Assembly: GCF_013407925.2 (NCBI RefSeq)
Contig: NZ_CP060201.1
Span: 4,635,001-4,699,000, forward strand
DNA length: 64,000 nucleotides
Direction: 5' to 3'
DNA from: Pseudomonas protegens
Lineage (GTDB): Bacteria > Pseudomonadota > Gammaproteobacteria > Pseudomonadales > Pseudomonadaceae
Positions 42,619 through 51,018 of this stretch are shown one piece after another. A program made the position numbers and the translations under genes. Position 1 is the stretch's first letter. Each line of letters opens with the position of its first letter. Below the pieces are notes generated by a model that was not told where the DNA came from, did not search any database, and was given only the letters and a program-made list of their open reading frames with translations.

Positions 42619-42909
42619 ATGTTCGAGAAATTGCAACGGGCGTTCTGGAAGGCCCTGACTCCAGACCTGATCCCTGATCAGCCGAAGGCCCCGACGGCCA
42701 GCGCCAGCCGGCTCAATGCCGCGATGCTGCAGGCCTTGGGCGGCAGCGCCAACATCAAGAGCCAGCAACCCTTGGCCCTGACCCGTCTGCGCCTGGAACT
42801 GCATGATCCGCAGTTGCTCGATGCCAGTGCCCTGCGGGTGGCCGGGGTGCCGGCGGTGATGCCTCTGGCCGGTGGCGTGGTGCATCTGCTGTTGGGCTTG
42901 CAGGGCTGA
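42619..42909 (+). CDS. Small EIIB-like PTS domain lacking the active cysteine
   Basis: 96 residues starting two bases after the stop of the fusion gene. Residues about 32-94 follow the glucose-family EIIB domain: MLQALGGSANIKSQQPLALTRLRLEL, shown here in part. The phosphorylated cysteine of normal EIIB (C-x-T-R-L-R, as in the HCVTRLR of the permease) appears to be replaced by alanine in LALTRLR. It may be a regulatory or docking remnant. It is the last gene of the trehalose cluster, with a REP element after it. Confidence 0.7.
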   Translation: MFEKLQRAFWKALTPDLIPDQPKAPTASASRLNAAMLQALGGSANIKSQQPLALTRLRLELHDPQLLDASALRVAGVPAVMPLAGGVVHLLLGLQG

Positions 42910-42917
42910 GGGGGCTT

Positions 42918-42943
42918 GTTCGCCGGCAAGCCGGCTCCTACAA
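42918..42943. repeat. REP element after the trehalose cluster
   Basis: GTTCGCCGGCAAGCCGGCTCC in reverse orientation; a single REP unit. Confidence 0.75.
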
Positions 42944-43108
42944 GAGCAACGGGCTTGCCAGCTAGCAGACTCTCGAAAACACCCATCGTTTCCCCGTCCC
43001 GCCTGCGTCCGGTCGCCGCGCCGGCCTTACTGTTTCTCAACTGCGGGTGTATCGTATTCGCCTTTTGCGGGCCTGGGCCCGCCGCGGATACGTGAGGTAG
43101 TTGAGTCC

Positions 43109-44485
43109 ATGTCCTTTACCCGTCGACAAATACTCGGTGGTCTGGCCGGTCTGGTAGTGGTGGGCGTGGGAGCGGGCGGCGCCTCGCGTTACTGGCTGGG
43201 AAAGAGGGCCGACGCCGAAGCGGGCCACGACTATGAGCTGATCGCCGCGCCGCTGGATGTGGAACTGGTGCCGGGGCACAAGACCCAAGCCTGGGCGTTC
43301 GGCCCATCGGCACCGGGCACCGAACTGCGGGTGCGCCAGGGCGAGTGGCTGCGGGTGCGCTTTATCAACCACTTGCCGGTGGCCACCACCATCCACTGGC
43401 ACGGCATCCGCCTGCCCCTGGAAATGGACGGCGTGCCTTACGTCTCGCAACTGCCGGTGCTGCCGGGGGAATACTTCGACTACAAGTTCCGCGTGCCGGA
43501 TGCCGGCAGCTACTGGTATCACCCCCACGTCAACAGCAGCGAGGAACTGGGCCGCGGCCTGGTGGGCCCGCTGATCGTCGAAGAGCGCGAACCCACCGGC
43601 TTCCAGTACGAACGCACCCTGAGCCTGAAAAGCTGGCACGTGGATGAAGAGGGCGCCTTCACGTCCTTCAGCGTCCCGCGGGAAGCGGCGCGGGGCGGCA
43701 CCGCCGGGCGCCTGTCCACCATCAACGGCGTGTCCCAGGCGGTGATCGACCTGCCGGCGGGGCAGATCACCCGGGTGCGCCTGCTCAACCTGGACAACAC
43801 CCTGACCTACCGCATCAACATTCCCGATGTCGAAGCGCAGATCTACGCGCTGGACGGCAACCCCATCGAGCCGCGGCCCTTGGGCAAGGAATACTGGCTG
43901 GGCCCGGGCATGCGCATCTGCCTGGCGATCAAGGCCCCGGCGGCGGGGCAGGAGCTGGCCCTGCGCAACGGGCCGGTGCGCCTGGGCACTTTGCGTTCGG
44001 TGGCCAACAACGACGCGCCGACCCAGTGGCCGCCAGCGTTGCCGGCCAACCCGGTGGCCGAGCCGGATCTCGACAACGCCGAGAAGCTCAACTTCAATTT
44101 CGAGTGGGTTGGCTCGGTCTCGGTGAACGTGGACAATGGCCAGCCGCCGAGCCTGTGGCAGATCAACGGCCAAGCCTGGGACATCACCGACAAGACTTGC
44201 GCCGATCGGCCGATCGCCACCCTGAAAAAGGGCAAGAGCTACATTTTCGAATTGAAGAACATGACTCAGTACCAGCACCCGATCCACTTGCACGGCATGA
44301 GCTTCAAAGTCATCGCCTCGAACCGCAAGAAGATCACCCCCTATTTCACCGACACCTACCTGCTGGGCAAGAACGAGCGTGCCCGCGTGGCGCTGGTGGC
44401 GGATAACCCCGGGGTCTGGATGTTCCATTGCCACGTGATCGACCACATGGAAACCGGTCTGATGGCCGCCATCGAGGTGGCGTGA
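43109..44485 (+). CDS. Multicopper oxidase (laccase/CopA-like), Tat-exported
   Basis: 458 residues. The N-terminus MSFTRRQILGGLAGLVVVG has a twin-arginine motif plus a hydrophobic stretch. Copper-binding motifs are present: TIHWHG, YWYHPHV, HPIHLHGMSF and the type-1 signature MFHCHVIDHMETGLM. It oxidises copper(I) or phenolic substrates in the periplasm; the substrate is unknown. The upstream reading frame is open but the chosen ATG starts the Tat signal. The stop shares one base with the tadA start. Confidence 0.9.
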   Translation: MSFTRRQILGGLAGLVVVGVGAGGASRYWLGKRADAEAGHDYELIAAPLDVELVPGHKTQAWAFGPSAPGTELRVRQGEWLRVRFINHLPVATTIHWHGIRLPLEMDGVPYVSQLPVLPGEYFDYKFRVPDAGSYWYHPHVNSSEELGRGLVGPLIVEEREPTGFQYERTLSLKSWHVDEEGAFTSFSVPREAARGGTAGRLSTINGVSQAVIDLPAGQITRVRLLNLDNTLTYRINIPDVEAQIYALDGNPIEPRPLGKEYWLGPGMRICLAIKAPAAGQELALRNGPVRLGTLRSVANNDAPTQWPPALPANPVAEPDLDNAEKLNFNFEWVGSVSVNVDNGQPPSLWQINGQAWDITDKTCADRPIATLKKGKSYIFELKNMTQYQHPIHLHGMSFKVIASNRKKITPYFTDTYLLGKNERARVALVADNPGVWMFHCHVIDHMETGLMAAIEVA

Positions 44486-44973
44486 TGCGTCAGATACGCC
44501 CGGCGCCGATCATCGACCGCAGCCGCGACCAGGACTTCATGCGCGAAGCCCTGGCCCTGGCCGCCCAAGGCGCCGCCTTGGGAGAAGTGCCGGTGGGCGC
44601 GGTGCTGGTGCTGGATGGCCAGATCATCGGCCGCGGCTACAACTGCCCGATCAGCGGCAGCGACCCCAGCGCCCACGCCGAAATGGTGGCGATCCGCGCG
44701 GCGGCCCAGGCGGTGAGCAACTATCGCCTGCCCGGCAGCACCCTGTACGTGACCCTGGAACCTTGCAGCATGTGCGCCGGGCTGATTGTCCATTCGCGCA
44801 TTGCCCGGGTGGTGTACGGCGCCCTGGAGCCCAAGGCGGGCATAGTGCAGAGCCAGGGCCAGTTCTTTACCCAGGGGTTTCTCAATCATCGGGTGCTGTA
44901 CGAAGGCGGGGTGCTGGCCGAAGAGTGCGGCACGGTGTTGAGCGAGTTCTTCAAGGCGCGTCGAGCGCGCTGA
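44485..44973 (+). CDS. tadA: tRNA adenosine(34) deaminase TadA
   Basis: 162 residues from the ATG at 44485, overlapping the multicopper oxidase stop by one base. Zinc deaminase motifs HAEMVAIRAA and PCSMCAGLI are intact. It converts A34 to inosine in tRNA-Arg(ACG) and is usually essential. The coupling to a copper oxidase gene is probably positional only. A REPIN follows. Confidence 0.95.
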   Translation: MRQIRPAPIIDRSRDQDFMREALALAAQGAALGEVPVGAVLVLDGQIIGRGYNCPISGSDPSAHAEMVAIRAAAQAVSNYRLPGSTLYVTLEPCSMCAGLIVHSRIARVVYGALEPKAGIVQSQGQFFTQGFLNHRVLYEGGVLAEECGTVLSEFFKARRAR

Positions 44974-44991
44974 GCGCAAACGCGTCTGCGG

Positions 44992-45046
44992 TTTTCGCGA
45001 GCAAGCTCGCTCCTACAAAAAGCGTAGGAGCCGGCTTGCCGGCGAA
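44992..45046. repeat. REPIN between tadA and cmoB
   Basis: Two REP-type units face each other: TTCGCGAGCAAGCTCGCTCC, a variant core, and GGAGCCGGCTTGCCGGCGAA, the common core, so the two halves belong to different sequence types. Confidence 0.75.
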
Positions 45047-45135
45047 CAGGCCCTTGAGCCTTGCGCCGCTCTGGCGGGCGCCTTCGCTGGCAAGCGGAAC
45101 GCCGCCCGGCCAGCTGCTACGGGGGGAAGGCGGCG

Positions 45136-46092
45136 TTATTTTCTGGCGACAATCACCGCGCGCATCGGCGCCGGCAGGCCTTCGATGGTCTTGCTGTGAT
45201 CGTTGGGGTCCAGGAAGTCGCTCAGGGACTGGTACTTCATCCACTCGGTGCCGCGTTGCTCCTCGACGCTGGTCACGCTCACGTCCACGCAGCGCACGTC
45301 GCTGAATCCGGCGCGTCGCAGCCACAGTTCCAGGGCCGGCACCGAGGGCAGGAACCACACGTTGCGCATCTGCGCATAGCGGTCTTCCGGCACCAGCACC
45401 TGATGCTGATCGCCTTCCACTACCAGGGTTTCCAGCACCAGTTCACCGCCCTTGACCAGGCAGTCCTTGAGCGCCAGCAGGTGCTCGATGGGCGAACGGC
45501 GGTGGTAGAACACACCCATGGAAAACACCGTGTCGAAACCTTCCAGGTTGGCCGGCAGGTCTTCGAAGGGGAACGGCAGGTGCCACACCGAGGGCTCCGA
45601 CAGGTAGCGCTGCACTGCCTGGAACTGGCAGAAGAACAGCCAGTTGGGGTCGACGCCAATCACGCTGTGGGCGCCGGCGCCGAGCATGCGCCACATGTAG
45701 TAGCCATTGCCGCAGCCGACATCGAGGATGCGTTTGCCTTCAAGGTTCAGGTGCGGGGCCACCCGCGACCATTTCCAGTCCGAGCGCCATTCGGTGTCCA
45801 CGTGCACGCCGAACAGATCGAACGGCCCTTTGCGCCACGGCGACAGGCCCATCAGGGCGGTGCGCATCTGCGCCCGGGTAGCGTCGTCGCAGTCGGTGTC
45901 CAGGCGCAGGCCGTTGACCAGGTCGACTTCGCTGGGCTGGATCTTCGGCAGCGCATCCAGGGCGCTTTGCCAGCGTTCCAGGTCGCCATGGCCCTTCTCC
46001 ATCTTGGCATCGAGCTGGGCTTGCAGACCGGCAGCCCAGGCGGCCAGGGGCGTGCCCGCCAGACGGCGGGCGAGGGGGGACAGATCAATCAT
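45136..46092 (-). CDS. cmoB: tRNA U34 carboxymethyltransferase CmoB
   Basis: 318 residues. The SAM-type fold has [17 protein letters not shown], and the C-terminal half carries the CmoB hallmarks [12 protein letters not shown] and [10 protein letters not shown]. It transfers a carboxymethyl group from carboxy-SAM to 5-hydroxyuridine at position 34 of several tRNAs. The start overlaps the cmoA stop by four bases. A hairpin (AACGCCGCC / GGCGGCGTT, 45098-45137) begins at the stop codon, without a T tail. Confidence 0.95.
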   Translation of the reverse strand: MIDLSPLARRLAGTPLAAWAAGLQAQLDAKMEKGHGDLERWQSALDALPKIQPSEVDLVNGLRLDTDCDDATRAQMRTALMGLSPWRKGPFDLFGVHVDTEWRSDWKWSRVAPHLNLEGKRILDVGCGNGYYMWRMLGAGAHSVIGVDPNWLFFCQFQAVQRYLSEPSVWHLPFPFEDLPANLEGFDTVFSMGVFYHRRSPIEHLLALKDCLVKGGELVLETLVVEGDQHQVLVPEDRYAQMRNVWFLPSVPALELWLRRAGFSDVRCVDVSVTSVEEQRGTEWMKYQSLSDFLDPNDHSKTIEGLPAPMRAVIVARK

Positions 46093-46832
46093 GGCAGGGC
46101 AATCAACGAGGCAAAGTTAAGACACTGGAACCACGGCACGACTTTCGAGAACCCAGCCGCCAGCAGGCGTTCGCGGTGTTCTTCGAGGCTGTCGGGCTTC
46201 ATGACGTTTTCGATGGCGCTGCGCTTCTGGGCAATTTCCAGTTCGCTGTAGCCGTTGGCGCGCTTGAAGGCGATGTGCAGGTCGGTGAGCAGGGCGTGCT
46301 CCTCGGTGTCGTTGAAGCGCAGCTTCTCCGAGAGGATCAGCGCGCCGCCGGGCAGCAACGACTGGCGGATGCGCCCGAGCAGGGCCAGACGCTGCTCCGG
46401 GGCGATGAATTGCAGGGTGAAGTTCAAGGCCACCACCGAGGCCGGCTGGAACTCCAGGGCCAGGATGTCGCCTTCGACCACCTGCACCGGCAGCAGCTCC
46501 TGGAACATCGAATCCTGGCCGTTGAGGTATTCCCGGCAGCGCTCGACCATGGCCGCCGAGTTGTCCACGGCGATGACCCGGCAACCGTCGGTGCGCACAT
46601 GGCGGCGCAGGGCCTGGGTCACTGCGCCCAGGGAGGCGCCCAGGTCATAGAGCACGCTGTGGGGCTGGGCGAACTGCGCCGCCAGCACCCCGAGGTTCTC
46701 GACAATGGTCGGGTAACCCGGCACCGAGCGCTTGATCATGTCCGGGAACACCCGCACCACATCCTCGTTGAAGGCGAAGTTGGGCACCTGGGCCAGGGGC
46801 TGGGCGAATAGGCGGTCGGGTTCTTTGCTCAC
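46089..46832 (-). CDS. cmoA: Carboxy-SAM synthase CmoA
   Basis: 247 residues from the GTG at 46832 ([18 protein letters not shown]), matching the normal CmoA length; the frame stays open upstream but adds 34 unlikely residues. The SAM-binding loop is [14 protein letters not shown]. It makes carboxy-S-adenosylmethionine from SAM and prephenate for CmoB. The two genes form an operon on the minus strand. Confidence 0.95.
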   Translation of the reverse strand: MSKEPDRLFAQPLAQVPNFAFNEDVVRVFPDMIKRSVPGYPTIVENLGVLAAQFAQPHSVLYDLGASLGAVTQALRRHVRTDGCRVIAVDNSAAMVERCREYLNGQDSMFQELLPVQVVEGDILALEFQPASVVALNFTLQFIAPEQRLALLGRIRQSLLPGGALILSEKLRFNDTEEHALLTDLHIAFKRANGYSELEIAQKRSAIENVMKPDSLEEHRERLLAAGFSKVVPWFQCLNFASLIALP

Positions 46833-46944
46833 GGCGGTTCCGGCGATGGAGATAAAAAAGAGGGCGGCATTGTAGCCGCTGGCGCAGGCTGCGATAAGGC
46901 CCGCAGGGCCTTCAGGGGGGCAAGGGCGACACAAGGTGTGATGC

Positions 46945-46996
46945 TGTTCGCCGGCAGGCCGGCTCCTACAGATTGTAGGGACCGGCCTGTGGGCGA
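46945..46996. repeat. REPIN between cmoA and the YhhN-family gene
   Basis: GTTCGCCGGCAGGCCGGCTC and a diverged partner AGGGACCGGCCTGTGGGCG face each other, so one half has decayed. Confidence 0.75.
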
Positions 46997-47003
46997 AGGC
47001 AGG

Positions 47004-47639
47004 TCAGCGCGGCTTCTGGCTGAATGCCGAAGCGGCGATGCCCCACTGGCCCAGCCAGTAGAAAATGATGATCAGGTAGGGCGCGGCATCGAAGGCCAGC
47101 ACGAAGCGGCTGATACCGATCAGGCTGTCGGAGAAGGCGAAACTCAAGGCCCCCGCCGCCGCCAGTGCCGCCGAGCGTTTGGGCACCGCCGAGCCGAGGC
47201 GCGCCAGGGCCCGCCAGAGCATGGCGCTGATGGTCAGGGCGTAGACGATCACCGGGATCAGCAGCGGGCCCAGGCCGTGGGAAATCAGAATGCTCAACAG
47301 CCCCGCGCCAATGGCCAGGGCCACCGCCAGCGGCAACAGCGCCGGGCGTCGGCAATCGCTGAGGTAAGCCTTGAGGTAGGCCAGGTGGGCCACCAGGAAG
47401 GCCCCGAGGCCGAACACGAACAGGTCCGAAGGCCAGGCCAGCAGCACGTCCCCCAGCACCGAGAACAGCAGGCCGAGGATGATCCAGCGGCGGTAGTCCC
47501 CGGGCGGCGCATCGTGCAGCCAGCCCAGCAGGGCCAGCACCGGTAGCGGCTTGACCAGCAGGCAGAGCAGCGTGGCATGCACGCTGACCCCGTAGATGAA
47601 GGTGGCGGCGCCCATCAGCGCAAGAATCAGCCAGCCCAT
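47004..47639 (-). CDS. YhhN-family membrane protein (lysoplasmalogenase-like)
   Basis: 211 residues with about eight membrane segments. The YhhN/TMEM86 signatures are present: KPLPVLALL near residue 30, FSVLGDVLLAWP with its conserved Gly-Asp, and FAFSDSLIGISRF. Some family members hydrolyse the vinyl-ether bond of lysoplasmalogens; the bacterial substrate here is unknown. It begins one base after the chagasin-like gene's stop, so they form a two-gene unit. Confidence 0.85.
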   Translation of the reverse strand: MGWLILALMGAATFIYGVSVHATLLCLLVKPLPVLALLGWLHDAPPGDYRRWIILGLLFSVLGDVLLAWPSDLFVFGLGAFLVAHLAYLKAYLSDCRRPALLPLAVALAIGAGLLSILISHGLGPLLIPVIVYALTISAMLWRALARLGSAVPKRSAALAAAGALSFAFSDSLIGISRFVLAFDAAPYLIIIFYWLGQWGIAASAFSQKPR

Positions 47640-47640
47640 G

Positions 47641-48033
47641 TCAGTTGACCGTGATCGAGCAGTCGAAGGCCTTTACCGGGGCTTCTTCCGGTGCCCAGGG
47701 TTGCTGGTAGGTCAGCAACAGTCGGCCCTGGCCAGTGGCGAAGGCCTGGAAGCGCCAGGTCGACTGCCCGCCGCTGCCTACCAGGCCGGTGTCCTCGGGG
47801 TTGCTGTAGACCTCGGGGCTGACCTTGCGCAGGATGCCGCCGGCCGAATCCTGGATGGCCCAGCGATAGCCGGTGGTGGGGTTGCTCGGCAGGGTCAGGG
47901 TCAGGGTTTGCCCGTTGTGCAGGTGCAGAGGGCATTGGTTCTGGTTGTCCACGCTGACGTTTTGCTTGGGTTGGCTGGCGCAAGCGCTCAGCAGGGCAAG
48001 ACTGAACAAGGCAAGAAGGCGGTGTGCAGGCAT
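47641..48033 (-). CDS. Chagasin-like (MEROPS I42) protease inhibitor lipoprotein
   Basis: 130 residues. Lipoprotein signal with lipobox LLSAC (C18). Immunoglobulin-like inhibitor loops of the I42 family are recognisable: NPTTGYRW (loop 1), GSGGQSTWRF (loop 2) and YQQPWAPEE (loop 3). It would inhibit papain-type cysteine proteases at the cell surface. It is the first gene of the pair with the YhhN homologue. Confidence 0.85.
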   Translation of the reverse strand: MPAHRLLALFSLALLSACASQPKQNVSVDNQNQCPLHLHNGQTLTLTLPSNPTTGYRWAIQDSAGGILRKVSPEVYSNPEDTGLVGSGGQSTWRFQAFATGQGRLLLTYQQPWAPEEAPVKAFDCSITVN

Positions 48034-48128
48034 GGGTCAGGAAGCTCCGATCATTCGTGACGAACGGCGAGCATAACTGAAGATGATGGGCGGTGTGGGG
48101 CAGGGATGGAGGTTGGCGGTTATGGCCT

Positions 48129-48187
48129 GTTCGCCGGCCAACCGGCTCCTACAAGGGACAACCTGTAGGAGCCGGCTGGCCGGCGAA
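48129..48187. repeat. REPIN between lon and the chagasin-like gene
   Basis: TTCGCCGGCCAACCGGCTCC and GGAGCCGGCTGGCCGGCGAA, near-perfect mirror copies only 5 bases from the lon stop. Confidence 0.85.
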
Positions 48188-48192
48188 GGGAT

Positions 48193-50613
48193 TTAGAACA
48201 GTACCTTGGCCACGTCGGCAAAGCGCTTGGCGAAGTGCACGGTGAGGCCTTCCTTGAGGTACTCCGGCAGTTCCTCGAAATGCCCACGGTTGGGCTCGGG
48301 CAGGATCAGCTCAAAGATCTTCTGCCGCCGCGCGGCAATGACTTTCTCGCGCACCCCGCCAATCGGCAGCACGTGCCCGGTGAGGGTCAGCTCGCCGGTC
48401 ATGGCCACGCCTTTTTTCGGCGGCTGGTTGCGTGCCAGAGACAACAGGGCGCTGGCCATGGTCACCCCGGCACTCGGGCCGTCCTTGGGCGTGGCGCCTT
48501 CCGGTACGTGCAGGTGAACGAAGGCTTCGTCGAAGAACTTGCTGTCGCCGCCGAACTGCTTGAGGTGCGAGCTGACGTAGCTGTAGGCGATCTCCGCCGA
48601 CTCTTTCATCACATCACCCAATTGCCCGGTGAGCTTGAAGCCGCGGTTGTGGGTGTGGATCCGCGTGGCCTCGATCGGCAAGGTGGCGCCGCCCATGCTG
48701 GTCCAGGCCAGGCCGGTGATGACCCCGGTGCCGCTCAGGACCTGCTCGTTGCGGAACACCGGCATGCCCAGAGAGGCTTCCAGGTCCTTGGGGCCGATCT
48801 TGATCCTGGCGTCCGGCTGGTCCAGCAGCTTGACCACTGCCTTGCGGACCAGCTTGCCCAGTTGTTTCTCCAGCTGGCGCACCCCGGCTTCCCGGGCGTA
48901 GCCGTCGATCACCGAGCGCAAGGCGCTGTCGCTGATGCTCAGGCTGGTCTTGGCCACGCCGGCCTTTTCCAGCTGCTTGGGCCACAGGTGGCGTTTGGCG
49001 ATGGCGAGTTTTTCTTCGGTGATATAGCCCGACAGGCGAATCACTTCCATGCGGTCCAGCAACGGGCCGGGGATCGAATCCAGGGTGTTGGCGGTGCACA
49101 CGAACAGCACCTTGGACAGGTCCATGCGCAGGTCCAGGTAATGGTCGAGGAAGTCGACGTTCTGCTCCGGATCGAGGGTCTCCAGCAGCGCCGAGGCCGG
49201 GTCGCCCTGGTAGCTCTGGCCCATCTTGTCGATCTCGTCGAGCATGATCACCGGGTTCATCACCTCCACTTCCTTGAGGGCCTGCACCAGCTTGCCCGGC
49301 TGGGCGCCGATGTAGGTGCGGCGGTGGCCCTTGATCTCGGCTTCGTCGCGCATGCCACCGACGCTGAAGCGGTAGAACGGCCGCCCCAGGGATTCGGCAA
49401 TGGACTTGCCGACGCTGGTCTTGCCCACGCCCGGCGGGCCCACCAGCAGCACGATGGAGCCGCTGATCTCGCCTTTGTAGGCGCCCACCGCGAGGAATTC
49501 GAGGATGCGGTTCTTGATGTCATCGAGCCCGGCGTGGTGCTGGTCGAGCACTTTGCGCGCGTGCTTGAGGTCGAGCTTGTCCTCGCCGTAGATGCCCCAG
49601 GGCACGGCGGTGGCCCATTCCAGGTAGTTGCGGGTCACGGCGTATTCCGGCGAGCCGGTTTCGAGGATCGACAGCTTGTTCATTTCCTCGGTGATGCGTT
49701 TCTGCGCCTGGGGCGGCAGCACCTTGCCGCTCAGCCGCTGCTCGAACTGCTCCAGGTCGGCGCTGCGGTCATCCTTGGTCAGCCCCAGCTCCTGCTGGAT
49801 CACCTTGAGCTGTTCCTTGAGGAAGAATTCGCGCTGGTGCTCGCCGATCTTGCGGTTGACCTCGGCGGAAATCTCTTTCTGCAGGCGCGCCACTTCGACT
49901 TCCTTGCGCAGCATCGGCAGGACTTTTTCCATGCGCTTGAGCATCGGCACGCAGTCCAGCACTTCCTGCAACTCGTTGCCGGTGGCGGAGGTCAGGGCCG
50001 CGGCGAAGTCGGTCAGCGGCGACGGATCGTTGGGGCTGAAGCGGTTGAGGTAGTTCTTCAGCTCTTCGCTGTACAGCGGATTGAGCGGCAGCAGCTCCTT
50101 GATCGCGTTGATCAGCGCCATGCCGTAGGCCTTGACCTCGTCGGTGGGCTCGCTGGGCTGGTGCGGGTATTCGACTTCCACCAGGTACGGCGGACGATGG
50201 TGCTTGAGCCAGGTACGGATGCGCACCCGGCTCAGGCCCTGGGCGACAAATTGCAGCTTGCCGTTTTCGCGGCTGGCGTGGTGGACCTTGACCAGGGTGC
50301 CGTACTCCGGCAGCGACGAGGTATTGAAGTGCCGCGGATCTTCCGGGGGGGTGTCCATGTAGAACAGGGCAAGGGAGTGGTGCTCGGACTGGCTCACCAG
50401 TTCCAGGGTTTCGGCCCAGGGTTCGTCGTTGACGATGACCGGCAGCACTTGGGCCGGAAAGAACGGCCGATTGTGGATCGGGATGATGTAGACCTTGTCC
50501 GGCAGGTTCTGTCCGGGCAGGGCCAGGCCGGTGCCATGGGCACTCGATTGTTCGGTCTGCTGCGGATCGACGTAGTCGCGGGGATCTTCGGGGAATTCTT
50601 GCTGGTCGCTCAT
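48193..50613 (-). CDS. Lon-type ATP-dependent protease (second Lon / AsrA-like)
   Basis: 806 residues from the ATG at 50613, with AGGAG at the right distance; the frame is open 22 codons further up. It has a Lon N-terminal substrate domain (about 35-235), AAA+ domain with GPPGVGKTSVG, and a protease domain with the Ser in KDGPSAGVTMASALLS and the Lys in REKVIAARR. The gene is not next to clpX or hupB, so it is probably the second Lon (AsrA in P. aeruginosa). A sigma-32-like promoter sits upstream. Confidence 0.92.
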   Translation of the reverse strand: MSDQQEFPEDPRDYVDPQQTEQSSAHGTGLALPGQNLPDKVYIIPIHNRPFFPAQVLPVIVNDEPWAETLELVSQSEHHSLALFYMDTPPEDPRHFNTSSLPEYGTLVKVHHASRENGKLQFVAQGLSRVRIRTWLKHHRPPYLVEVEYPHQPSEPTDEVKAYGMALINAIKELLPLNPLYSEELKNYLNRFSPNDPSPLTDFAAALTSATGNELQEVLDCVPMLKRMEKVLPMLRKEVEVARLQKEISAEVNRKIGEHQREFFLKEQLKVIQQELGLTKDDRSADLEQFEQRLSGKVLPPQAQKRITEEMNKLSILETGSPEYAVTRNYLEWATAVPWGIYGEDKLDLKHARKVLDQHHAGLDDIKNRILEFLAVGAYKGEISGSIVLLVGPPGVGKTSVGKSIAESLGRPFYRFSVGGMRDEAEIKGHRRTYIGAQPGKLVQALKEVEVMNPVIMLDEIDKMGQSYQGDPASALLETLDPEQNVDFLDHYLDLRMDLSKVLFVCTANTLDSIPGPLLDRMEVIRLSGYITEEKLAIAKRHLWPKQLEKAGVAKTSLSISDSALRSVIDGYAREAGVRQLEKQLGKLVRKAVVKLLDQPDARIKIGPKDLEASLGMPVFRNEQVLSGTGVITGLAWTSMGGATLPIEATRIHTHNRGFKLTGQLGDVMKESAEIAYSYVSSHLKQFGGDSKFFDEAFVHLHVPEGATPKDGPSAGVTMASALLSLARNQPPKKGVAMTGELTLTGHVLPIGGVREKVIAARRQKIFELILPEPNRGHFEELPEYLKEGLTVHFAKRFADVAKVLF

Positions 50614-50922
50614 GGAGGCTCCTGCGCGATGGGCTATGCAGCTTAGATGGGGCAGGTCATGACGGGTTTCAATGGGCAACAGGTTTCAGCTTTTTTCAGC
50701 CCGGGGGAAACCGCCCCGGGGGCCGCGTTCAGTCGTGTCGAGGGGGAACCGATGGCACTCTTGCCCACTCTGACGGAGATTGATTGTCAATAAAATGACT
50801 GTGTAACCACCGATTTTATTGCGTGATCTTCCGCAACTTGAGGATTAATCTGAACGACCGGAATGTCGGATCGATACTGGCATTTATTTGACGCACACAT
50901 TCAGCTTTTCAGAGGGATGGGT
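50614..50922. other. Intergenic region between lon and the EAL gene
   Basis: 309 bases upstream of both divergent genes. It holds the heat-shock-type promoter for lon, a GC-rich stretch around 50700-50725 and an AT-richer stretch from 50780 to 50895 leading to the 31-codon frame. I see no clear sigma-70 promoter for the right-hand gene. Confidence 0.4.
50645..50673 (-). promoter_or_regulatory. Sigma-32 (heat-shock) type promoter for the lon-like gene
   Basis: On the minus strand ATTGAAA, a 14-base spacer and CCCCATCT. The E. coli RpoH consensus is CTTGAAA and CCCCATNT. The -10 box matches completely, and the -35 differs at one base. It lies about 30 bases before the start codon. Confidence 0.75.
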
Positions 50923-51018
50923 ATGAAGAATGGATTTTTCAGCGCTCGGCGGTGGTCACCCGTGTCGCCAGGTTCCCGGCCCGAGGGGCGATCGACACCG
51001 CTGTGCACGACCCTATGA
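50923..51018 (+). CDS. 31-codon frame overlapping the EAL gene start
   Basis: MKNGFFSARRWSPVSPGS and 13 more residues, ending at TGA. A GAGGG site lies six bases before the ATG, while the EAL gene has no obvious site of its own. The stop (51016-51018) overlaps the next ATG (51015-51017) as ATGA. This looks like translational coupling. The peptide itself matches no family I know. Confidence 0.5.
   Translation: MKNGFFSARRWSPVSPGSRPEGRSTPLCTTL

Noticed and set aside
48235..50646. An 803-codon open frame antisense to the lon-like gene
   Set aside because: Mirror of the lon codons; no recognisable domain.
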